Below are positions 8,883 to 16,531 of a DNA stretch of 64,000 nt, piece by piece. Position numbers and translations under genes: made by a program. The stretch covers positions 62,001-126,000 of the forward strand of contig NZ_JADMKV010000002.1 in assembly GCF_015476545.1 (NCBI RefSeq). The letters run 5' to 3'. Positions within the stretch are counted from its first letter, which is position 1. Each line of letters starts with the position of its first letter. This DNA is from Methylobacter sp. BlB1 (lineage in GTDB: Bacteria > Pseudomonadota > Gammaproteobacteria > Methylococcales > Methylomonadaceae). The notes beneath the pieces are model-generated. The model had not been told where the DNA came from. It saw only the letters and a program-made list of their open reading frames with translations, and did no database searches.

Positions 8883-10022
8883 TTAATAGAGTGTATGTGA
8901 ATCTTTTAACACGGCAGCTTCAGTGATGCTGCCCCAGATCACTTTGTAAACCCAGCGCGTGTATAACAGCACAATCGGCAGGAAGACCACGGTAATCCAG
9001 AATGCCAGCAGTAGCGTAGTGTGGCTGGCCGTCGCATCCCATAATGTCAGGCTGGAACGCGGATCGGAGGTCGAAATCAGCAGGAATGGAAACAGCCCCA
9101 ATCCCACAGTCAACAATACCCCGCTGATACCGATACTGCTCATCAGGAAAGCCCCGGCCTTGGATTGCCCCTTGCCCAGCAGCCAAGCCAAGGCAACCCC
9201 CGCCAAGCCTAGCACGGGCGCAAGCAGCATCCAGGGCGTAGCAAGGAAATGATGCAACCAACCCGAACCAGCGGCAACAACGGTTTTATTGAGCGGATTC
9301 GATGCTGCGGATGCCCCCGCCATCTGCGTGATTTCAGGACGGTCAACGGACGACATCAGCCATAACGTTGCTACCGTCAGACTGATCAGCAACAGCGGGC
9401 CTAGCACTGATACGGCTGTTCTGGCACGATCATGGATTACGCCTTCCGTGCGCCACTTCAGGAACAGAGCGCCATGAAAACTGGTAACCAGCAGGCCGAT
9501 TACGCCGCATAATAACGCAAAGGGGCTCAGCAAGGCCCAGAACGAACCGTCATAGAAAGAGCGCAAATCCTGATCAAGGTGAAACGGCAGTCCGAGCAGC
9601 AAATTGCCGACCAAAACGCCCAACAGGATCGGCGGCAAGGTTCCACCGATAAATAATCCCCAATCCCAGGCATTGCGCCAAGCCGGATTGCCGATTTTAC
9701 TGCGGTAGTCAAAGCCTGCCGGCCTAAAAAACAAGGAAAACAGCACCAGCAACATGGCGGCATACAACCCCGAAAACAGTGTCGCATACACGGCAGGCCA
9801 GATCGCAAAAATAGCGCCACCCAGCAATATCAACCAGACCTGATTACCTTCCCAAGTGGCGCCTACCGTATTAATGATGACGCGACGTTCCACATCGCTC
9901 TTACCCAACAGCGGCAGTAAAGTGCAGATACCGAAATCGAACCCTTCAGTCAGCGCAAAGGCGATGGCAACGACGCCGATAAACAGCCACCAGATCAGGC
10001 GAATGGTTTCATAATCGAACAT
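8883..10022 (-). CDS. cydB: Cytochrome bd ubiquinol oxidase subunit II
   Basis: A 379-residue inner-membrane protein, the family length, with about nine transmembrane segments. The start MFDYETIRLIWWLFIGVVAI and the TEGFDFGICTLLP and TVGATWEGNQVWLILLGGA motifs are those of CydB. The protein forms the heterodimer with CydA in the high-affinity quinol oxidase, which reduces oxygen to water without proton pumping. It lies 34 bp after cydA and is followed by cydX. An AAGGATC ribosome site precedes the ATG. Confidence 0.97.
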   Translation of the reverse strand: MFDYETIRLIWWLFIGVVAIAFALTEGFDFGICTLLPLLGKSDVERRVIINTVGATWEGNQVWLILLGGAIFAIWPAVYATLFSGLYAAMLLVLFSLFFRPAGFDYRSKIGNPAWRNAWDWGLFIGGTLPPILLGVLVGNLLLGLPFHLDQDLRSFYDGSFWALLSPFALLCGVIGLLVTSFHGALFLKWRTEGVIHDRARTAVSVLGPLLLISLTVATLWLMSSVDRPEITQMAGASAASNPLNKTVVAAGSGWLHHFLATPWMLLAPVLGLAGVALAWLLGKGQSKAGAFLMSSIGISGVLLTVGLGLFPFLLISTSDPRSSLTLWDATASHTTLLLAFWITVVFLPIVLLYTRWVYKVIWGSITEAAVLKDSHTLY

Positions 10023-10056
10023 AATATGATCCTTATTGAATAATTAAAGGAATTTC

Positions 10057-11622
10057 TCAGTGGCCTTGGGCAACCTGTAACTCATGGTGATAACGGCCCG
10101 TGTGAAGACTGCTGGGTCCAAGGCGAACATACTTGAACATCAGGTATAGCTCAATAACCAGCAGTGTCGTGTAGAATAATGCGAAACCGCCGATACTAAA
10201 CCAGAGCTGCTCACTGCTGAGACTGGAAACGCTCATATGGGTCGGCAGAATACCGGAAATGGTCCAAGGCTGACGGCCATACTCGGCGACAAACCAGCCG
10301 GTCTCGGCTGCGATCCAGGGCAAAGGAATACTCCATACCGCCATACGCATCAACCAGCGTTTCTGGTCCGCATTGCGGACAGCGCAATGGTAAAAAGCTA
10401 CGGCAAAAATAAACAGCATGGTAAAACCGCAAACGACCATAATACGGAACGTCCAAAACAACAGCCCTACCTTCGGAATCGTATCGTTGGCCGCTTTTTG
10501 AATCATCTCGGCATCGGCATCCACGACTTTGTCGGTATATTTTTTCAGCAGCAACCCGTAGCCCAAGTCATTTTTATGGGCATCAAAACGTTGTCGAGTC
10601 TGTTCGCTGTTATCGCCGGCGCGCAGTTTTTGCAGCTCGGCATAAGCCATCATACCGCTCCTGATGCGATCAGCGCTTTCATTGCGAAGATCTTTCAAGC
10701 CTTTCACATCTTCATCAATGGAACGAGTCGCTATCAATCCAAGCAGATAAGGCACTTTTACCGCCATGTCGGTTCTTTCATGCTCCTGATCAGGCAAGCC
10801 AAACACCGTAAAACTGGCCGGCGCCGGGCTGGTTTCCCATTCCGCTTCGATCGCCGCCAGCTTGATCTTCTGGGTTTCGCCGGAGGTATAGCCGCTTTCG
10901 TCTCCAAGCACAATCACCGACAGGATTGATGCCAAGCCGAATGCTGAAGCGATCGAAAAAGAACGCCGGGCAAAGCCGACATCGCGTTTATTCAGCAAAT
11001 ACCAGGAACTGACACCCAACACGAACATTGAACCGGTCACATAACCCGCTGCAACCGTATGGACGAACTTAACCTGAGCAACCGGATTGAAAAACACGTC
11101 GGCAAAGCTGGTCATTTCCATGCGCAGCGTTTCATAATTGAATTCAGCTCCCACCGGATACTGCATCCAGCCGTTGGCGATCAAAATCCACAGCGCCGAT
11201 ACGCTAGTACCTATCGCCAGCAGCCAAGTCACAACTAAGTGCTGTACTTTGGAGAGTTTGTCCCAACCGAAAAAGAACAACCCCACAAAGGTGGATTCCA
11301 GGAAAAACGCCATCCAGCCTTCACTCGCCAGCAACGGCCCGAAAATATCGCCGACGTAATGCGAGTAATAGGCCCAGTTGGTGCCGAACTGGAATTCCAG
11401 CGTCAAGCCGGTGGTAACGCCCATAGCGAAGTTGATGCCGAACAGCTTACCCCAGAACTTGGTCATATCCTTGTAAACCTCTCGGCCGGTCATGACATAT
11501 ACCGATTCCATAATGCCGAGAATAAACGTCATGCCCAAGGTTAGGGGCACGAACAGAAAGTGATAAAGCGCCGTCAGACCGAATTGCATTCTGGACAGCA
11601 TTACAACATCATCACCGAACAT
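10057..11622 (-). CDS. cydA: Cytochrome bd ubiquinol oxidase subunit I
   Basis: A 521-residue CydA, close to the 522 of E. coli, so it carries the long form of the quinol-binding Q-loop (about residues 245-390, including GDESGYTSGETQK). The haem b595 ligand equivalent is H21 in LYHFLFVPLTLG, and the GRQPWTI motif occurs near the C-terminal third. It catalyses quinol oxidation and oxygen reduction at haems b558, b595 and d. The start overlaps the end of the upstream small membrane gene (cydP) by 11 bp, indicating coupling. An oxidase of this type supports growth at low oxygen, fitting a microaerobic methanotroph; the lifestyle is inferred. Confidence 0.97.
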   Translation of the reverse strand: MFGDDVVMLSRMQFGLTALYHFLFVPLTLGMTFILGIMESVYVMTGREVYKDMTKFWGKLFGINFAMGVTTGLTLEFQFGTNWAYYSHYVGDIFGPLLASEGWMAFFLESTFVGLFFFGWDKLSKVQHLVVTWLLAIGTSVSALWILIANGWMQYPVGAEFNYETLRMEMTSFADVFFNPVAQVKFVHTVAAGYVTGSMFVLGVSSWYLLNKRDVGFARRSFSIASAFGLASILSVIVLGDESGYTSGETQKIKLAAIEAEWETSPAPASFTVFGLPDQEHERTDMAVKVPYLLGLIATRSIDEDVKGLKDLRNESADRIRSGMMAYAELQKLRAGDNSEQTRQRFDAHKNDLGYGLLLKKYTDKVVDADAEMIQKAANDTIPKVGLLFWTFRIMVVCGFTMLFIFAVAFYHCAVRNADQKRWLMRMAVWSIPLPWIAAETGWFVAEYGRQPWTISGILPTHMSVSSLSSEQLWFSIGGFALFYTTLLVIELYLMFKYVRLGPSSLHTGRYHHELQVAQGH

Positions 11623-11860
11623 GGCGGAACTCCTTATAAGACTGAGATAAAAGACTTGGGGTTATTGAAGATTGCTTGGCAGGTAGCGAAAAGCGTTGAG
11701 CGATATCTGGCTTTTCTGTTGACGATCTGCCTTCCCAGCGGAAAATCAGGAACCAAAGGCCCACCAACAGAATAATTTTGATCAATAATGCAATACCGAT
11801 TTCCCATCGTAGCAATCCGGGACGCGGCAGAATCCGATTTGTCTTGGCTGAACCAATCAT
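11612..11860 (-). CDS. cydP: Putative cytochrome bd small subunit CydP
   Basis: An 82-residue protein with a short basic N-terminus, one transmembrane helix at about 20-42 (IGIALLIKIILLVGLWFLIF) and a polar C-terminal tail. Short single-helix genes directly before cydA are annotated as putative oxidase small subunit CydP in many proteobacteria; the position, size and LWFL-F motif fit. A strong GAGGAGG ribosome site precedes the ATG. It overlaps cydA by 11 bp. Its name rests on context more than on sequence signature, and the extended C-terminal tail is longer than in typical members that I recall. Confidence 0.7.
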   Translation of the reverse strand: MIGSAKTNRILPRPGLLRWEIGIALLIKIILLVGLWFLIFRWEGRSSTEKPDIAQRFSLPAKQSSITPSLLSQSYKEFRHVR

Positions 11861-11921
11861 GGCCCCTCCTCTCTGGACTAATTGTTAAATAGTGTTAAAA
11901 ACAGGGTGTTTCATATTTTCA

Positions 11922-12338
11922 TCAATTATTAAATGGTTTACCGATAACAAGTGTAGATAAAGCCAGTAACAGAATTGATCCGGACACCAGCAAAATCCCC
12001 ATATCGGCTTGGTGATGCGCCTGTATATCGGAAATCAGCAATCTTGATAGTGCAGTAATGGCGATAAAGATCAGGCACCGTACCGGCATCATATTGGTTT
12101 TGAAATAAATGCCGACCATGGCCCCCAGTTCAAGATAAATAAACAGCAGTAATATATCGCCTATGGTGGCATGTCCCTGACTGATCATGCCGGCATACGC
12201 CACTACCGCCGACCAGACTACGCTGGCGCCGATAATAAACAAGGCCAAATAGTGAAACACATCTATCAACAAGCTGCCTAACTCATCGACAAATGTTTTA
12301 CTTGTCTCCCTAAATGCGTTAATCATTTCTTTTTGCAT
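11922..12338 (-). CDS. psiE: Phosphate-starvation-inducible PsiE family protein
   Basis: A 138-residue membrane protein with four hydrophobic segments (about 27-47, 58-78, 84-104 and 112-132) and the PsiE core pattern FIYLELGAMVGIYFKTNMMPVRCL followed by ITALSRLLI (quoted in two parts). PsiE is a Pho-regulated membrane protein of unknown activity in E. coli. Here it lies 61 bp upstream of cydP on the same strand. No pho box was seen in its upstream region, so phosphate control is not shown. The family is clear; the function is not. Confidence 0.87.
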   Translation of the reverse strand: MQKEMINAFRETSKTFVDELGSLLIDVFHYLALFIIGASVVWSAVVAYAGMISQGHATIGDILLLFIYLELGAMVGIYFKTNMMPVRCLIFIAITALSRLLISDIQAHHQADMGILLVSGSILLLALSTLVIGKPFNN

Positions 12339-13322
12339 ACAACAACCCTCATGCTCGCTCTTTCTATCCCTGAGAAACTAAAAATGTCAGCTGGCAGGCT
12401 GTCAATCTGCTGGTTCCAGGCCTGACCGCTACTGCAGCAGCTGAATTTAAGAAACTACAATGCCTATCAAATAAGCGCGGCAGATAACGGTAAACAAGGC
12501 CAAAAGCTTAAACGCTATTTGCAAAGCATGAATTGCTTCTTTGCTTGCTATAGTATATTAGAGTTTTATAATTTACTAACTTTATTTTGTGTATCCGCTT
12601 TTTTCGTTGTTATTTTTATCTAAATGCCTGTTACGTAAAGAGATTGGAAATGAAACTCCTGCCGAGCCCCAGCTTCAAATGAGACGATGAGACACTCTTG
12701 ATATATTATATTTTTCTTAACTGATGTTACACACGAATCGATTTATGTTTTGTTTTAGTTTTACTGCAATGCCGTGTTCATTCGCACTGCAGAAGCCGGT
12801 ACGTGGGCGTTTGTCTCCGGTCGAACACCCAAAGAGCATAAGTGAACTTGCCTCTGCAACGGCGTAGCATCAATTCTTAATTCAAGAATGGCGTTATACA
12901 TGGATGGGGAATAAACTAAAGGCTGTGCTAACGGATCTCACAAGCATTAGTTCCGGCCCGATTATCTTTATTATTTCAGAGGCATTGGTTCAGCCATGCT
13001 GACGATGACCAGAACTTTTCAGAGGAAGGTAGAATCCGCCGACAATATAAGGAGCGGTAGAAAAATAAGAGGTTAATGGGCTCTTATTACGGATGGATTA
13101 ATGTTTGGCAGAAACGGAGAGACAGCCGGCATTTCTACTTGAACAATAATCTTGATCGGCAATTTCCAACAGGTCGATTCCCTAAATCAATAGAAATGGG
13201 ATTGTACAAAGCCGCAAAATCGGGACGAATTGCAATAACTGTATGGCAGAGCAACTGATGATGAACTCTATAACTTTATCCTGTTTTAATTAAAAGTTTA
13301 TTAAATAAATGTATAACAATAA
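12339..13322. other. Gene-poor AT-rich stretch with one repeat
   Basis: No convincing gene lies in this roughly 980-bp stretch. It contains the left inverted-repeat copy at 12719-12825, followed by GGTCGAACACCCAAAGAGC, which resembles the dispersed repeat at 61451-61507. A 60-codon frame at 13076-13258 lacks a ribosome site and any recognisable sequence, and I do not call it. Base composition is visibly more AT-rich than in the flanking operons. Confidence 0.5.
12719..12825 (+). repeat. Left copy of a 107-bp inverted repeat pair
   Basis: This 107-bp segment matches the reverse complement of 16412-16518 without gaps, with about 8 mismatches counted by eye (about 92 percent identity), seven of them transitions. 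The two copies face each other and enclose 3.6 kb with the 57-aa peptide, the 180-aa protein and the P450. The outer end runs into a short motif shared with the repeat at 61451. No transposase gene is visible between the copies. Confidence 0.85.
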
Positions 13323-13349
13323 GAAACAATATGTATATATTTTGTAATA

Positions 13350-13378
13350 TTGTTAATGACAAAAGTCTAACGTATAGT
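13350..13378 (+). promoter_or_regulatory. Sigma70-like promoter with overlapping inverted repeat
   Basis: TTGTTA at 13350-13355 and TATAGT at 13373-13378 are spaced by 17 bp, 44 bp before the ATG of the 57-aa ORF. The -35 element overlaps one arm of a perfect 8-bp inverted repeat (AACAATAT at 13325-13332 and ATATTGTT at 13347-13354), a possible operator, although the region is AT-rich enough for this to occur by chance. Confidence 0.5.
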
Positions 13379-13422
13379 TGAGTTGCATTTCAAAAAACTT
13401 TCAACTCTATGAGGATTTACCT

Positions 13423-13596
13423 ATGAATGACTTTTATAAAGACGTGTTAACTGGGATTGTATTTGTTACCGGTGTATTAGGATTTGTTTCTGGAGAATTT
13501 ATTATCTCCTCTACGCTGTTCGCAACGGCGGCCATTGCCAGCAACGTCAACCTGAACCGTAAACGGGCCAATGCTGGACATCTGCAATGCGAGTAA
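13423..13596 (+). CDS. Unknown 57-aa membrane peptide
   Basis: The ORF starts at ATG 13423, 8 bp after a GAGG ribosome site, and encodes 57 residues: a short polar N-terminus (MNDFYKDVLT), a hydrophobic stretch at about 10-40 that could form one long or two short membrane helices, and a basic tail (NLNRKRANAGH). It has its own promoter-like sequence and a strong downstream terminator, so it looks like a genuine single-gene transcript despite its size. I do not recognise the family. It lies inside the segment bounded by the 107-bp inverted repeats. The earlier in-frame ATG at 13378 lacks a ribosome site and overlaps the -10 element. Confidence 0.6.
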   Translation: MNDFYKDVLTGIVFVTGVLGFVSGEFIISSTLFATAAIASNVNLNRKRANAGHLQCE

Positions 13597-13647
13597 TCAT
13601 CCAATTTAACAAACTGCCTGGATTACTTAACCACGTAGCAACTTAAT

Positions 13648-13685
13648 AACTTCCAAGGCTTAATGGCCTTGGAAGTTTTTTATTT
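13648..13685 (+). terminator. Rho-independent terminator
   Basis: A perfect 12-bp stem, AACTTCCAAGGC at 13648-13659 with its complement at 13666-13677, has a 6-nt loop and is followed by a T-rich tract. It lies 51 bp after the stop of the 57-aa ORF and supports that ORF being expressed. Confidence 0.88.
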
Positions 13686-14250
13686 TTAGATCTTCCTTCT
13701 TTCAAAATTCCTCAAAGCTCCGTATTTCCACTTTTCCTTTGCAGGAGACTCTGCTTCACCCTTTCGTTGTAATACAGCAACTTAATAGAGATAAACATCC
13801 TGATAAATTGAGAAAACAACTTAACTTGTAACCTTGATAGTCTCTATTGGCGAGAGGCAAGAAACTTGTTAAGAATAGTCCTTTCCCCACTTCTGCGAAG
13901 TACAAATTTCAGTGGCATTGCAGCAGCACATGTAGGGTTCTTGTAACTCGTCGGATTCCGCAATTTTTTCTTTTGACTCTGAAGAAATAACACCCATTAT
14001 ACTGCGATGAAGATAAAGTTTTTACCAAACTGCTGCTTAATCAGTGCATTCATCTAGCAATATCCGCCCATCCTCATCCATCAAAGCGCCGAAAAATTGC
14101 TCTTGGCCTTTTTCAACTTGCCTTTACAAGGATAACTACCTGCCGCAGCTGAGCTATATACGCATTCATCGTTATTTCATTGGCTTCAAATGTGTACTAT
14201 AACAACACCTTTAAGGAAATTTTTGTTATCACTCTTTAAACCATAGCATC
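13686..14250. other. Intergenic stretch, no gene recognised
   Basis: About 565 bp without a supported gene. Minus-strand frames near 14050-14160 are broken by several stops and could be decayed coding sequence, but I could not tie them to a family. No ribosome site is obvious for the following 180-aa gene, so its promoter should lie in the last 100-150 bp of this stretch. Confidence 0.4.
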
Positions 14251-14793
14251 ATGCGCGAACTGGACGGTCCCGAACTTTATCGAGCACTCAAATACGCCAA
14301 GCACCTGGACGAAGAGGAAGTCAGCGAGATCATCGAACGGTTTCAGTTCGATCAAGCAGCTCTGTCGCAAGCAATTTTCAACGTCTTTCCAGCCGTCATT
14401 GCCGAGCAAAACCAGGATATGTCATATCTTTTCCTGACCCTATGCTTCGATGTGCTGTGCGTCTTCCAGCAAGCCTTCGGCCCGTTGCCTTCCCAAGAAG
14501 GAATGGACTTCGATTGGTTGGAAAAGCAAGCTATGCTTTTGGAGGCTGAACTGCAATCACTGATCAAGGAGAGAGACATGGACGAGAAGATCAGGGCCCG
14601 ATTACAGAACCGATTCATGCAGCGCTCAACTCAGGGCAGCCCGCAGCCGGTTCTGGTCAGATTCCTGAATAAAGCCATTGAGGACTTCGCGGCAGAAATT
14701 CCCAGCAGGAAAACAACCATCCGAGTGACCCAAACCATGGTTTTCATAGTGGTTCAGCTATTCAGCAATCTCTACAGTCATGCTGAAAGTTAA
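14251..14793 (+). CDS. Unknown 180-aa soluble protein
   Basis: A 180-residue, largely helical and acidic protein (MRELDGPELYRALKYAKHLD and onward) without signal peptide. A central segment, SYLFLTLCFDVLCVFQQAFG (about 57-76), is hydrophobic but interrupted by charged residues nearby, so it is more likely buried helix than membrane. A charged coiled-coil-like helix follows at about 92-120, and a basic C-terminal third ends in a hydrophobic helix (TMVFIVVQLFSNLYSH). I do not recognise the family. Codon use looks like a real gene. It precedes the P450 by 178 bp on the same strand, inside the inverted-repeat-bounded segment. No clear Shine-Dalgarno sequence is seen; ATG 14251 is the only start in the open frame. 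Confidence 0.65.
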   Translation: MRELDGPELYRALKYAKHLDEEEVSEIIERFQFDQAALSQAIFNVFPAVIAEQNQDMSYLFLTLCFDVLCVFQQAFGPLPSQEGMDFDWLEKQAMLLEAELQSLIKERDMDEKIRARLQNRFMQRSTQGSPQPVLVRFLNKAIEDFAAEIPSRKTTIRVTQTMVFIVVQLFSNLYSHAES

Positions 14794-14971
14794 CGTCAAT
14801 GCCATGAAGCGATCTTCAGATGCAAGTTAAACTGTAGAACAGTGAATTTTATGCTTCTATAAATCACATTAATTATCGATAATGGCACTTTAAACTCTTA
14901 CACGAGATCAGCCATTCATTGACATTTCCTGTTTTTCGTCAAAAATAGCCTTTTTTCCAATTTTATCGACA

Positions 14972-16315
14972 ATGGCAACCAAAACGATTCCTTGCGTCAA
15001 AGGCGATTTTTTGCTGGGCAATTTACACCAATATAAAGCTAATCCTTTTCAAGCGCTCTGCAGTTGGCAGCGCGATTATGGAGACTTGGTCAGTTTCAGG
15101 CTAGCCACTCGTCAGCTTTATTTATTCAGTCATCCACAGTTAGTGGAACAGGCTCTAGTCAAACAAAGCCATAACTTTGTCAAAATGTACAATCCGAAAA
15201 AGCCGACGGGTCTGTCCTTGATTTTAGGACAAGGACTGCTTACCAGCCAGGGCGATTTATGGCGTAGACAACGACGCTTAATGCAGCCGGTCTTTCAGCG
15301 CGCCAATTTAACATCCATGCTGCCACAAATGATCACGGCCGGAAATAACCTGTTGCATCGTTGGCAGCAATTAGGTGATGAGGCGCAAGTTAATCTTGCT
15401 GACGAGATGATGCAATTGGCACTGGAAGTCATCACCCAAACGATGTTCAGCACCAGCGTACTCGACAAAGTAGGCGAGATCGCATCAGCTTTGGATACCG
15501 GATTAAAGTACGCTGCCAAAACCATATCGAATCCTTTAACCCCGCCTTTATTTATACCGACGCCCGCCAATCGAGCATTCAGACAAGCTACCGGCGTATT
15601 AGATGACATTATTTACAGCATGATTAATCAGCGCCGATCCCAATCTAGCGCCCAACGCGATTTATTGAGCATGTTGTTGAAGGTGCGCGATGACGATACA
15701 GGCAATCCCATGAGTGACCAGCAAATTCGTGATGAAGTGATTACGATTTTCACTGCCGGCCATGAAACCACGGCAAACGTGCTTACCTGGACATTATATT
15801 TATTGGCTCGACATCCAGATGTTCTAGCAAAGCTCAAAGCTGAGCTCCATGATCAGTTGCAAGGCAATACTCCCGATGCCGAATCTCTACAGCAATTGGC
15901 TTATACCCGGGCGGTATTGAGCGAAGCCATGCGCATCCGCCCACCGGCAGGCATTCTGATACGCAAAATAAGCCAAGATACTGAAATTGACGGGTATGCC
16001 CTTAAAGCTGACAGTCTGGCAATATTCAGCATCTACAATGTTCACCATCATCCCGACTATTGGCAACAGCCTGAACAATTTGATCCTGAACGTTTTTTAA
16101 CGGCTGAAAAACGGAAATTCGCCTATATGCCTTTCGGTACCGGCGAACGCGTGTGCATCGGCAACCATTTTGCCTTACTCGAAAGTCAGTTGCTGCTGAG
16201 TATGATTGTTCAGCATTATGATGTGGAATTGCTCAATGCTGATGAAGTCGAGATTGAAATGGCTGTGACTGTACGGCCTAAAGGGGGCATTCCGGTAAGA
16301 CTAAAACGGCGCTAA
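14972..16315 (+). CDS. Cytochrome P450
   Basis: A 447-residue P450 monooxygenase with all hallmark motifs: the I-helix oxygen-activation site AGHETT at 262-267, the K-helix E318-x-x-R321 in EAMRIRP, and the haem loop PFGTGERVCIG with the axial cysteine at residue 395. The N-terminus has no transmembrane anchor, so the enzyme is probably soluble and needs separate redox partners; none is encoded nearby. Overall it resembles the CYP110/CYP4-type fatty-acid or alkane hydroxylase clan more than CYP51 (no sterol-specific motif was recognised), but this is judgement by eye. It lies inside the inverted-repeat-bounded segment, 97 bp before the right copy, and may be acquired cargo. Confidence 0.95.
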   Translation: MATKTIPCVKGDFLLGNLHQYKANPFQALCSWQRDYGDLVSFRLATRQLYLFSHPQLVEQALVKQSHNFVKMYNPKKPTGLSLILGQGLLTSQGDLWRRQRRLMQPVFQRANLTSMLPQMITAGNNLLHRWQQLGDEAQVNLADEMMQLALEVITQTMFSTSVLDKVGEIASALDTGLKYAAKTISNPLTPPLFIPTPANRAFRQATGVLDDIIYSMINQRRSQSSAQRDLLSMLLKVRDDDTGNPMSDQQIRDEVITIFTAGHETTANVLTWTLYLLARHPDVLAKLKAELHDQLQGNTPDAESLQQLAYTRAVLSEAMRIRPPAGILIRKISQDTEIDGYALKADSLAIFSIYNVHHHPDYWQQPEQFDPERFLTAEKRKFAYMPFGTGERVCIGNHFALLESQLLLSMIVQHYDVELLNADEVEIEMAVTVRPKGGIPVRLKRR

Positions 16316-16411
16316 AACAATCTTCAGTCCCATTTCAATATTCTGGCTATTGCATTTTTATGCCTGTAAAACTTTAACCTTGATTTAAACGCCGTTGTAG
16401 GGTCGAATTCA

Positions 16412-16518
16412 TTCGGCGGGGGACAAACGCCCACGTACCGGCCTCTGCAGTGCGAATGAGCACGGCATCGCAGTAAAACTAAAACAAAACATAGATCGAT
16501 TCGTGCGTAACATCAGTT
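16412..16518 (-). repeat. Right copy of the 107-bp inverted repeat pair
   Basis: The reverse complement of this stretch aligns without gaps to 12719-12825. It ends 14 bp before the stop of the permease gene. Its outer flank reads GTAGGGTCGAATTCATT (from 16398), and the same 17-base string starts the repeat at 61451, so the pair belongs to a wider repeat family. Confidence 0.85.
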
Positions 16519-16531
16519 TGATAACTAAAGA

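Noticed and set aside
10237..10929. A 230-codon plus-strand frame opposite cydA
   Set aside because: It lies wholly within the well-supported cydA gene, and its translation has no domain features.
11861..11925. An FNR/ANR-like half site before cydP (TTGAT)
   Set aside because: Only one half matches TTGAT-N4-ATCAA, so it is too weak to claim oxygen control.
13076..13258. A 60-codon frame in the gene-poor region
   Set aside because: No ribosome site, no recognisable sequence, and no terminator or promoter tied to it.
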